Program-made: the position numbers and the translations under genes
Shown: positions 1-6,858 of the stretch, in pieces
Numbering within the stretch: the stretch's first letter is position 1
How the letters are laid out: every line of letters begins with the position of its first letter
The notes under the pieces: model-generated
Told to the model about the DNA's origin: nothing
The model's input: only the letters and a program-made list of their open reading frames with translations
The model's database searches: none
From: an uncultured Prevotellaceae bacterium
Lineage (GTDB): Bacteria > Bacteroidota > Bacteroidia > Bacteroidales > Bacteroidaceae
Length of the DNA stretch: 24,120 nucleotides
NCBI GenBank assembly: GCA_900557555.1
Contig: USTH01000021.1
Coordinates: forward strand, 1-24,120
Direction: 5' to 3'

Positions 1-49
1 GTGAACTGCACCCCAAAAGTCACACAAAAACTTTTGGGGTGCAGTTCAC
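1..49. repeat. Perfect 20-bp inverted repeat (terminator or IS-end remnant)
   Basis: Positions 1-20 are the exact reverse complement of 30-49, separated by a 9-nt A-rich loop. The arms contain a run of four C and four A next to the loop. It lies 50 nt beyond the stop of ispG, so on the minus strand it could end the rpoN-ispG transcript. No clear T-run follows on the plus side. The arm sequence resembles, from memory, the terminal repeats of IS3-family (IS150-group) elements, but no transposase is in the window and the window edge cuts the context. Confidence 0.6.
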
Positions 50-99
50 GTTTCCCCACAGCCTCATTGATGCAGCCTCAACTGCATGGCCGTCTATTT

Positions 100-1794
100 C
101 TATCGGTTGCGCTCTATCAACTGGAGCAGTTTCTCCACGGCCTCGTCTTCTGGGATATTCATCTCCACACATGTCTTGCCGTGGTAAAGCGACACTTTGC
201 CACGTGCTGCTCCAACATAGCCATAGTCGGCATCGGCCATCTCTCCGGGGCCATTAACAATACAGCCCATTACAGCTATCTTCATTGGCGGGAGATGCGA
301 AGTGGCGGCCTTAATGCGCGCTACCGTTGACTTGAGGTCATAGAGAGTGCGCCCACACCCAGGACACGAAATGTATTGCACGGAAGTAACCCTTTGTCCC
401 ACTGCCTGAAGAATGGCGAACGCCGTCTCCTGCACCGTGGCTTCTGGAACAGCGAAGTCGCTGAGCCACAGTCCGTCACACAGTCCGTCAAAGAGCAAGG
501 GGGCGGCGTCTGCCGAAGCCTCTATTCTGTGGTCTTCGATTGTGTTTGGGTTATGGTCATACTCCAGATGGATTATCAGGGGATTCTTCAAGCCATAGCT
601 CATCATAGCATGGGCAAGTGCCCGCAAGTGGCCCACGGGGTTAAGGTGGTGGGTCTCGCCTACTACTATGATATCAGGATTTCTGCGCAGGTGCTCCACC
701 ATGTCGGGTGTAAGCTGTTCGTACTCAACTTTCATGACCTTGTAGGTAGCGCAAAGTTCTGCAAAGGTATAATCGGGCTTATGCGGGCCGTTGCCCACGG
801 CACGATCACTGATGACGACAGGAACATTAGTGCCGCCTATGTTGCCCACGGCATTTGTCTGGCGGCGCAGTGGGTTGAGGTAGTCAAATTCTTGGGCTTG
901 TTCCGCCCGAATAAAATTGTGTTTGCGTCGTTTGGATATATAGTCAACAAGCTTGCGGGCTACCGGTATCTCACATTCAGGCTCCTCGCTTAACGATACC
1001 CTGATTGTGTCGCCCAGCCCATCGGCAAGCAGCGCCCCTATGCCAGCAGCACTCATAATACGCCCGTCGGTTCCCTCGCCCGCTTCGGTAACGCCAAGAT
1101 GCAAGGGATAGTGCATGTCTTCCTTGTCCATCTGGTTGACGAGCAGACGCACGGAGCGCAACATCACGGAAGGATTGCTGGCCTTGATGCTCAGCACTAC
1201 ATTATTGAAATCCACGTCACGACATACGCGAAGGAAGTCCATGCAACTCTCTACAATGCCCTGTGGTGTGTCGCCGTAACGGCTCATGATGCGGTCGCTG
1301 AGAGAGCCGTGGTTTACGCCGATGCGTACTGCGGTGCCATGGGCCTTGCAGATTTCCAGAAAGTTACCAAAGCGTTCACGTATCTTTGCCAGTTCGATGG
1401 CATATTCCTCGTCGGTGTACTCCAAGTGCTTGAATCGTCGGGCGGCGTCAACATAGTTACCGGGGTTGATGCGTACCTTCTCCACAACTCGTGCAGCAGC
1501 ATCTGCCACTTGAGGGTTGAAATGGACATCGGCCACCAAAGGTGTCAGAACAGACTGCCCACGTAAAGTTTCCCTAATGCGCTGCAACGCCACGACCTCA
1601 CGCATACCTTGGGTCGTAAGCCTAACGTAATCCGCCCCAGCCCTGACGATGCGCAAACATTGAGCCACAGAAGCCTCGACATCTGCGGTAGGAGTGGTTG
1701 TCATGCTTTGCAGGCGAATGGCGTTGCCTGCACCTAATGGTCTTGCGCCCACACAGACTTCATTGGTCTGCCTGCGCTGATAATTGAAATACAT
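100..1794 (-). CDS. ispG: 4-hydroxy-3-methylbut-2-en-1-yl diphosphate synthase (flavodoxin/ferredoxin)
   Basis: Penultimate enzyme of the MEP isoprenoid pathway. It reduces and opens methylerythritol cyclodiphosphate to HMBPP in the cytoplasm, using a [4Fe-4S] cluster. The protein has the N-terminal TIM barrel (RLQSMTTTPT near the start, VADVHFNP), an inserted middle domain typical of Bacteroidetes, and a C-terminal cluster domain. From the ATG at 1794 (564 residues) the ligands are C477 and C480 in CPGCGR, C511 in MGCIVNGPGE and E518; the Cys-to-Glu spacing of seven matches E. coli C305/E312. An in-frame GTG at 1845 would add 17 residues. I prefer 1794 because MYFNYQRR matches the usual start of the family. 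It is last in the rpoN-PAP2-purE-ispG cluster, 73 nt after purE (22 nt with the GTG start). Confidence 0.95.
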   Translation of the reverse strand: MYFNYQRRQTNEVCVGARPLGAGNAIRLQSMTTTPTADVEASVAQCLRIVRAGADYVRLTTQGMREVVALQRIRETLRGQSVLTPLVADVHFNPQVADAAARVVEKVRINPGNYVDAARRFKHLEYTDEEYAIELAKIRERFGNFLEICKAHGTAVRIGVNHGSLSDRIMSRYGDTPQGIVESCMDFLRVCRDVDFNNVVLSIKASNPSVMLRSVRLLVNQMDKEDMHYPLHLGVTEAGEGTDGRIMSAAGIGALLADGLGDTIRVSLSEEPECEIPVARKLVDYISKRRKHNFIRAEQAQEFDYLNPLRRQTNAVGNIGGTNVPVVISDRAVGNGPHKPDYTFAELCATYKVMKVEYEQLTPDMVEHLRRNPDIIVVGETHHLNPVGHLRALAHAMMSYGLKNPLIIHLEYDHNPNTIEDHRIEASADAAPLLFDGLCDGLWLSDFAVPEATVQETAFAILQAVGQRVTSVQYISCPGCGRTLYDLKSTVARIKAATSHLPPMKIAVMGCIVNGPGEMADADYGYVGAARGKVSLYHGKTCVEMNIPEDEAVEKLLQLIERNR

Positions 1795-1867
1795 ATAAAA
1801 TTCGGCTTTGGTTTGCAACAATGTCAGAACTCTAACGGTCTCCACACAAGAGAGGACGCAAACACGT

Positions 1868-2374
1868 TCAGTTTGTCTTGAAACGGTATTTCACTTCGCC
1901 AAGCTCTTTGTTGGCTTTCACTATCTTCTGCTTGAGTTCCTCCTTGTAGTGCTCCAAGCGCTCTGCCAGCAAGTTATCACTCAAGGCGAGCATCTCAACA
2001 GCAAGAATAGCGGCGTTAAGAGCACCGTTGACACCCACCGTTGCAACAGGAATGCCGGGTGGCATCTGAATAATAGACAACATGGCGTCAAGTCCGTCAA
2101 GCATTCCCTTGATAGGGATGCCGATAACCGGAACTGTGGTGCTGGCAGCTATGACACCCGGCAAGGCGGCCGCCATGCCTGCACCTGCCAGAATTACCTT
2201 GATGCCACGCTCCTTTGCTCCTTTGGCAAAAGCCTCTACCTCCGAGGGGGTGCGATGGGCCGAGAGTGCATTCATCTCAAAATAGACACCCATCTCTTCA
2301 AAAAAAACAGCAGCCTTATCCATGACTGGTAGGTCTGAAGTGCTGCCCATGATAATACTTACTGTTGGTTTCAT
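1868..2374 (-). CDS. purE: N5-carboxyaminoimidazole ribonucleotide mutase
   Basis: Converts N5-CAIR to CAIR in de novo purine synthesis; cytoplasmic octamer in the family. 168 residues, normal for class I PurE. Visible signatures are GSTSD (10-14), SAHRTP with the catalytic His at 40 (E. coli H45), AGAG...LPG and the QMPPGIPVATV stretch that marks class I. The usual AAHLPG loop reads AAALPG here, so one His normally near the active site is replaced by Ala; other residues are intact, so I expect an active enzyme. It starts 22 nt after the stop of the PAP2 gene and precedes ispG, so it is probably co-transcribed from rpoN. Confidence 0.95.
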   Translation of the reverse strand: MKPTVSIIMGSTSDLPVMDKAAVFFEEMGVYFEMNALSAHRTPSEVEAFAKGAKERGIKVILAGAGMAAALPGVIAASTTVPVIGIPIKGMLDGLDAMLSIIQMPPGIPVATVGVNGALNAAILAVEMLALSDNLLAERLEHYKEELKQKIVKANKELGEVKYRFKTN

Positions 2375-2396
2375 ATTTATTTAATACAAGGTTCCT

Positions 2397-3014
2397 TTAC
2401 AAAAACAATATGGCCAAAAAACCCACCACAAAACCGAGCACCATGCCCGACTGGACTTCTGCCAACGAGTGACGGCGCAATATCAGACGGCTTGACCCTA
2501 CCGCACCAGCAATAATGATGGTGAGACAAAGCCACCAAGTGGGGTTGAAATTGAATATAATCGAAAACGCCATCAAAGCACCGTTCATTGCGCCTGCGGC
2601 GGCAGAATGGGTACTCACCTTGTGCCAGTTGTTGCACAACAAACACACCAACTGCACACAGATGGCGGCTATCACCACGCTGACTACAAAATGGGGGACA
2701 ACAAAGAACGACATCACATGATAGCACGCAAAGTAGCAGATAAGGCTGAGACAATATGGCACCATGCGCAACTCACGCCTCAACCTCTGCTTTATGGTGT
2801 GTTTCATCATGCGGTGATAGAGTGCTATCAGCAGCATAGGAGCGACAACCGTGAAAACATATACCACAGCCAGGACAAAAATCTTATAGTTCAATGGGAA
2901 TGAGCGCATATAGCTGAACCCCATCAACACGAGCAAACACAGCAAAGGGAAATAATGCGGAGCAAAAAGCACCGTAAACATCTTTGCCACGAGTATCAGA
3001 TTCTTGTCTTTCAT
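2397..3014 (-). CDS. PAP2-superfamily integral membrane phosphatase-like protein
   Basis: 205 residues with about six hydrophobic segments. It carries degenerate type 2 phosphatidic acid phosphatase motifs: STHS with His136 in place of PSGH, and SR-x5-H-x3-E (S175, R176, H182, E186), where the last acidic residue is Glu instead of Asp. This variant pattern fits a Bacteroidetes PAP2 subfamily I recall. Likely substrates are lipid phosphates or undecaprenyl diphosphate, but this cannot be read from the sequence. Its ATG (3014-3012) overlaps the rpoN stop as ATGA, implying translational coupling. The conserved motif 1 (KxxxxxxRP) is not clear, so catalytic activity is uncertain. Confidence 0.82.
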   Translation of the reverse strand: MKDKNLILVAKMFTVLFAPHYFPLLCLLVLMGFSYMRSFPLNYKIFVLAVVYVFTVVAPMLLIALYHRMMKHTIKQRLRRELRMVPYCLSLICYFACYHVMSFFVVPHFVVSVVIAAICVQLVCLLCNNWHKVSTHSAAAGAMNGALMAFSIIFNFNPTWWLCLTIIIAGAVGSSRLILRRHSLAEVQSGMVLGFVVGFLAILFL

Positions 3015-4432
3015 CGGCGCAAGCGTGCTACGGGAATCTTCATTATCTTACGATACTTTGCCACGGTGCGCCGTGCCACATTGAGTTTGGCTGCAAGTTC
3101 TTCGTCCGAAATCGGGTTGGCCTTGTCTTCCGCCTCTATCAGCTGGCGCATCTTCTTCATCACATTCTCGCGCGAGACCTCATCGCCCTGCCGATTCAGG
3201 AATGTCTGCGTAAACAGTCCGCCCAGATGTATGGTGCCAAAGGGCGTGTCGGCATACTTGTTTGATACAACTCCCGATATAGTGCTGGGGTCACGGCCCA
3301 CAATTCCGGCAATGTCGCTCTGCGTCATTGGGACCAGCGTTGAACGTTCGCCCGTGTGGAAATACTCTGGCTGCATCTTGACAATAGCCTTCATGGTTTC
3401 AAGCAGGGTGTTCTGACGCAATTTGACCGCTGTGAGATACAGCTTGGCCTCGTTCACCTGACGTCTAACAGCCATCTGCTCGCCCGACGGCCTGCCCGAC
3501 AAGGCATAATCACAATATGACGAACTCATCTTTATTTTGGGCAGATGACCTCTGCTCAACGAAACAACAAATCCATCATCTTTTTCCCTGATAATAAAGT
3601 CGGGCGTAATCTGCATTGCCGAGTTGTCTGTCACCGACAACAACGACCCCGCCGGACGCGGATTGAGGTGGCGTACAAGGTCGTAGACTTCGTCAAGCTC
3701 TTGACGAGTTAGCTTGAAACGGCTGCACAGCTTTTCAAAACGCTTGTTCTTATAGTCATCAAAGCCCCGTGTGAGGATGTCAATGGCCTTTGCTTTCAAG
3801 GGAGAAGTCGTCTCAAGATTTTTCAACTGCATGACGAGGCTTTCCTGAAGATTGCGTGCACCAATGCCAGCCGGCTCAAACGACTGAAGGACACGAAGCA
3901 CCCTCTTCACTTCGTCAAGACTGACCTCCATGTCCTCATTAATCTCCATCTCATCACAGAGCTTTCGCATGGAATAACGCAAAAATCCGTCATCATCAAG
4001 CGAACCTATCAGATAATCCATAATCTGCGCTTCCTTTTCAGTGAGGTCGGCACCAGCCGCCTGCTCTCTAAGCAGGTCGTAGAATGACACTCCCTCGACA
4101 GCCGCCTTTTCGCGTGTATTATCGGGGTCATAATAGCTGGGAACATCATCGGGAGCATAGTCGTTTATGCTGTCGTTGTCATAGTCCTCCTTGGTATATT
4201 CACGGTCTTCACTTTCGCCGTTAACGGCAGGCAAGTCAGAAAGGGCATCATCGTCACCGGCGTCCTCATATTCCTCCAAAGCAGGATTGGCATCAAGTTG
4301 GTTGCGCACATCCTGCTCAAACTCCTGCTGCGACAATCTCAGCAGACGTATCTCCGTCTGGGTCAGAGGCTTCAGCACTTGTCTCTGCTCCTCTGTCTGC
4401 TTCTGAACTTGTGTGGTCGATAACTCCTGCAA
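3011..4432 (-). CDS. rpoN: RNA polymerase sigma-54 factor
   Basis: Sigma-54 directs RNA polymerase to -24/-12 promoters and needs AAA+ activators. Region I is present at the N terminus (Gln/Leu-rich, LTQTEIRLLRLSQQEFEQDVRNQLDANPALEE), followed by an acidic linker, the core-binding domain, and the C-terminal DNA-binding domain ending in the RpoN box ARRTVAKYRK (453-462 of 473). I choose the TTG at 4432 because AAAGAGG lies 7 nt upstream and the distance to region I matches relatives. An in-frame ATG at 4525 would add 31 residues (MPNFND...), but that stretch overlaps a plus-strand promoter and does not look like sigma-54. First gene of the minus-strand cluster; its stop overlaps the next ATG. 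Confidence 0.93.
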   Translation of the reverse strand: MQELSTTQVQKQTEEQRQVLKPLTQTEIRLLRLSQQEFEQDVRNQLDANPALEEYEDAGDDDALSDLPAVNGESEDREYTKEDYDNDSINDYAPDDVPSYYDPDNTREKAAVEGVSFYDLLREQAAGADLTEKEAQIMDYLIGSLDDDGFLRYSMRKLCDEMEINEDMEVSLDEVKRVLRVLQSFEPAGIGARNLQESLVMQLKNLETTSPLKAKAIDILTRGFDDYKNKRFEKLCSRFKLTRQELDEVYDLVRHLNPRPAGSLLSVTDNSAMQITPDFIIREKDDGFVVSLSRGHLPKIKMSSSYCDYALSGRPSGEQMAVRRQVNEAKLYLTAVKLRQNTLLETMKAIVKMQPEYFHTGERSTLVPMTQSDIAGIVGRDPSTISGVVSNKYADTPFGTIHLGGLFTQTFLNRQGDEVSRENVMKKMRQLIEAEDKANPISDEELAAKLNVARRTVAKYRKIMKIPVARLRR

Positions 4433-4442
4433 CGCTATACCT
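4433..4442 (-). promoter_or_regulatory. Ribosome binding site supporting the rpoN TTG start
   Basis: On the minus strand AAAGAGG is followed by TATAGCG and then TTG at 4432. Strong purine-rich sites are rare in this window, so this one favours the shorter rpoN reading frame over the ATG at 4525. Confidence 0.45.
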
Positions 4443-4517
4443 CTTTTATAATTATACTGCGAAAATAAGCCAATTAAACGAAACTTGCCACATAAAGACA
4501 ATAAAATATCATTAAAA

Positions 4518-4548
4518 TTTGGCATTCAATATATTTTTCATACTTTTG
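4518..4548 (+). promoter_or_regulatory. Bacteroidetes-type promoter for the beta-barrel gene
   Basis: TTTG at 4518-4521, a 19-nt spacer, then TACTTTTG at 4541-4548: a near-ideal -33/-7 pair for the Bacteroidetes primary sigma factor. Predicted transcription start is about 4555, giving a leader of about 100 nt. The leader begins with a small hairpin, GTAAC-AAA-GTTAC (4561-4573), and holds two copies of CGGCCG (4580-4585, 4615-4620) that could pair. Confidence 0.75.
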
Positions 4549-4658
4549 CATTACAAAAAGGTAACAAAGTTACGTGTCTCGGCCGTTAGTATTAATGCAG
4601 AAGCCTTTCGCCATCGGCCGCTTCACAACACATACACACGACAACTCTAATCCCGAAT

Positions 4659-5270
4659 ATGAAAAAAACAATCTTCGCCATCGCCTTGAGCCTCTCCATG
4701 CTTCTTGGCACAGAACAAAGCACTGCCCAAATCGACTTTGGCATTGTAGCAGGAATGAATCTTAGCAAAGCCAACTTCCACGAGCCCGTTGGCCGCAACT
4801 TCAGCTCAGACAACAAATGCGGTTGGTTTGTCGGCCCTAAACTGGAGTTCACCGTGCCAATCATAGGCTTTGGCATTGATGCTTCTGCCCAATATTCCCA
4901 ACGCAGCATTAACGGGGCAGACGACATTAACGGCCTAGAGAACACACGCACACTGAAAAGTCTGGAATTTCCCATCAACATCAGATACCAGTTCGGTGCC
5001 CCTTCTATCTTGGCAGGCTATCTCGCAACTGGACCACAATTCGGCTTTAATGTCGGGTCGAAAAGTTTCCGCAGCTTCTGGAACCACGAAGAATACAGAA
5101 TCAAGAACTCCATCCTCTCATGGAACATAGGCGTGGGCCTCAAGGTTCTCAAACATGTCGAGATTGGCGTGGGCTATAACATCGCCCTCTCCAAATTTGC
5201 CAAAACCAACACCTCGCGGGAGTCGGTTAAAAGCAATTCCTTTCAAGCGCATCTCGGCTACTTCTTCTAA
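4659..5270 (+). CDS. Outer-membrane beta-barrel (porin family) protein
   Basis: 203 residues. Signal peptide MKKTIFAIALSLSMLLGTEQSTAQ is followed by alternating hydrophobic/polar strands (FGIVAGMNLSKA, WFVGPKLEFTVP, LEFPINIRYQFG, WNIGVGLKVLKHVEIGVGYNIAL) and a terminal aromatic residue (HLGYFF), the usual C-terminal signal for barrel assembly. This is the small PF13568-type barrel common in Bacteroidetes, whose precise function is generally unknown. It has its own promoter at 4518-4548 and is a single-gene unit. Its TAA overlaps the TAG of the convergent methyltransferase-like gene by 4 nt (5267-5270), leaving no room for a terminator between them. Confidence 0.88.
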   Translation: MKKTIFAIALSLSMLLGTEQSTAQIDFGIVAGMNLSKANFHEPVGRNFSSDNKCGWFVGPKLEFTVPIIGFGIDASAQYSQRSINGADDINGLENTRTLKSLEFPINIRYQFGAPSILAGYLATGPQFGFNVGSKSFRSFWNHEEYRIKNSILSWNIGVGLKVLKHVEIGVGYNIALSKFAKTNTSRESVKSNSFQAHLGYFF

Positions 5271-6466
5271 CAGTCCGGCCTTTTTTCACATCTTATCATA
5301 ACGTGCGAACCGTCTGCCACCGTTGTGGCAAACAGATAGACTTGGCCTCCCTCTTTCAGCTTCAACCGTCTGCGAAGTTCCGCTACCGTTGATGGGAAAT
5401 TGCGCACAGTGAGGTTGGCTTGTTCTATATCGCCAAGCAAAGCCTTGAGATTGCGCTTGCCAAAGTCACTGTAAGCATTTATGCGAAAACATCGGCCAGG
5501 AAAACCATCAATCTTGCTATTGCCAACATAAAGATTGCTCCGCACATGAAGTTTCCACAAACCGCAATCATTGGCAACGGCATCCTGCACACCAGCTTTC
5601 AACACCGAAGGATTAGGCTCGTAGAGATATTCTGCCTCTGCCAGCGAACCAACAATAGGAGGCTCGTGCAGCCTTGCCACCCCGACAGCGACTTCCCTGT
5701 TGCCCGATTCCAGATTAACACATAAATAGCGACACTCCATCTCTCGTTGTGAACACACCAGCAACAACTCCTTGCATTCACCTCTCACGCTGACCACGTG
5801 AACTTCCCTCACCCCAGGCAACACTCTCATTGCCTGACATATGTCAAGCATCGGCGACAACTTCAGCATAACAAAGCTGGCATTGTCAAGCAGCCAGGGC
5901 ATCAAACGTGTGAGGTCGGGCGTGCAATCCTCTATAGCCACGGTTTTGCGACCTGCACCGTCTCTGCGGGCAGGGTCAAGATATGCCAACGAACAACCAT
6001 GCGCCACACCTGACAACGCACCGTCAATATCAATACTGGCATTAACCACCTCCAGATTATGCAAGCCCAACAGAGGGAAATTGTGACGGGCTACGTCACA
6101 AAGACTTTCCTGTCTCTCTACATACACACTATGCCTGAATAAAGGGGCCATAAAACAGAAGTCCACCCCATAACCACCAGTAAAATCAGCCATTTTAGCT
6201 CGTTCGGACTCTGCAGGTAACAACCGAGCCGCCAGTCTCTGCTTGTAGAGAGCGGTCTGTTCACTTGAACACTGCTCCATCGACAGTCGCGGTGGAAACC
6301 AAAGACCCTCAACACCCGCCCACGATGGCAGCTTGCACTTGGCTGTCTGCCATCCCTCTATTTGCTGCATACACCACGCAGAGTCAATGCCGTCTGGCAT
6401 CTTTCTGAGCGCCAACTCTTGCACATTATCTGCAAGGTGTTGCGACACAAACTCCTCGTTTGTCAT
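5267..6466 (-). CDS. THUMP-like / class I SAM-dependent methyltransferase-fold protein
   Basis: 399 residues from the ATG at 6466. A Rossmann-type SAM site is visible: MADFTGGYGVDFCFMA is motif I, YVERQESLCDVARHNFPLLG follows, then SLAYLDPARRD as the DPAR motif IV. The C-terminal part (KLHVRSNLYVGNSKIDGFPGRCFRINAYSDFGKRNLKALL...) matches what I know of the Bacteroidetes THUMP-like family (PF18096 type). A nucleic-acid or nucleotide methyltransferase role is inferred; the substrate is unknown. The ATG overlaps the upstream TSCPD stop (ATGA), which decides this start over an in-frame ATG at 6520 that would add 18 low-complexity residues. The two are co-translated. The stop overlaps the convergent barrel gene. 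Confidence 0.83.
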   Translation of the reverse strand: MTNEEFVSQHLADNVQELALRKMPDGIDSAWCMQQIEGWQTAKCKLPSWAGVEGLWFPPRLSMEQCSSEQTALYKQRLAARLLPAESERAKMADFTGGYGVDFCFMAPLFRHSVYVERQESLCDVARHNFPLLGLHNLEVVNASIDIDGALSGVAHGCSLAYLDPARRDGAGRKTVAIEDCTPDLTRLMPWLLDNASFVMLKLSPMLDICQAMRVLPGVREVHVVSVRGECKELLLVCSQREMECRYLCVNLESGNREVAVGVARLHEPPIVGSLAEAEYLYEPNPSVLKAGVQDAVANDCGLWKLHVRSNLYVGNSKIDGFPGRCFRINAYSDFGKRNLKALLGDIEQANLTVRNFPSTVAELRRRLKLKEGGQVYLFATTVADGSHVMIRCEKRPDC

Positions 6467-6723
6467 GCGCCCTCTTGTGTCATGAGAACCCTGACCGCCT
6501 CGGCCAACTGGTCGGGGCACGATGTCCGCTTGGTTCCACAGCGTATCCCGCGCAATTTGGCAATAACATCTTCATACTTCATACCCCTGACAAGCAACGA
6601 TATTCCTTGAAGGTTACCGTTGCAACCACCGATAAATCTTACGTCGGTTATTCTGCCTTTGTCACCCGTCAGTATTATCTGCTGACTGCATGTTCCCTGT
6701 GTGTTGAATACAATTTGCTTCAT
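6463..6723 (-). CDS. TSCPD domain-containing protein (TIGR03905-like)
   Basis: 86 residues. TSCPD domains also occur at the C terminus of some ribonucleotide reductases; the stand-alone version is of unknown function. It shows four Cys (C12, C34, C62 and C69), the glycine-rich GGCNGNLQGISLLVRG segment, and GIRCGTKRTSCPDQLAEAV, which contains the family's namesake TSCPD motif. The cysteines could bind a metal. Its stop overlaps the start of the methyltransferase-like gene by 4 nt, so the two proteins are probably made together. Confidence 0.88.
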   Translation of the reverse strand: MKQIVFNTQGTCSQQIILTGDKGRITDVRFIGGCNGNLQGISLLVRGMKYEDVIAKLRGIRCGTKRTSCPDQLAEAVRVLMTQEGA

Positions 6724-6749
6724 TTCAACTCGTTTTCCTGTTAGTAATA

Positions 6750-6757
6750 CAAAAGTA
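6750..6757 (-). promoter_or_regulatory. Candidate -7 box for the TSCPD/methyltransferase unit
   Basis: TACTTTTG on the minus strand, 27 nt upstream of the TSCPD ATG. I do not see a clear TTTG at the -33 position, so only half the promoter is supported. Confidence 0.45.
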
Positions 6758-6790
6758 GTGCTTTTTAAGTTAAAATCACGCCTTTAGACC

Positions 6791-6819
6791 TTGGGCACGA
6801 TTTGTTTTTAGTATTTTTG
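6791..6819 (+). promoter_or_regulatory. Bacteroidetes-type promoter for the GH97 gene
   Basis: TTG at 6791-6793, an 18-nt spacer, then TATTTTTG at 6812-6819. Transcription would start near 6826, which excludes the upstream in-frame ATG at 6802 and leaves 6859 as the GH97 start. Confidence 0.65.
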
Positions 6820-6858
6820 CAGAAAATTTTTTCACTTAAGAATCCAACTACATACGAA

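Noticed and set aside
1..330. Open plus-strand frame from the window edge
   Set aside because: It runs antisense through ispG and the inverted repeat; no family likeness.
6802..6858. Upstream ATG extending the GH97 protein
   Set aside because: It lies upstream of the predicted transcription start and would bury the signal peptide.
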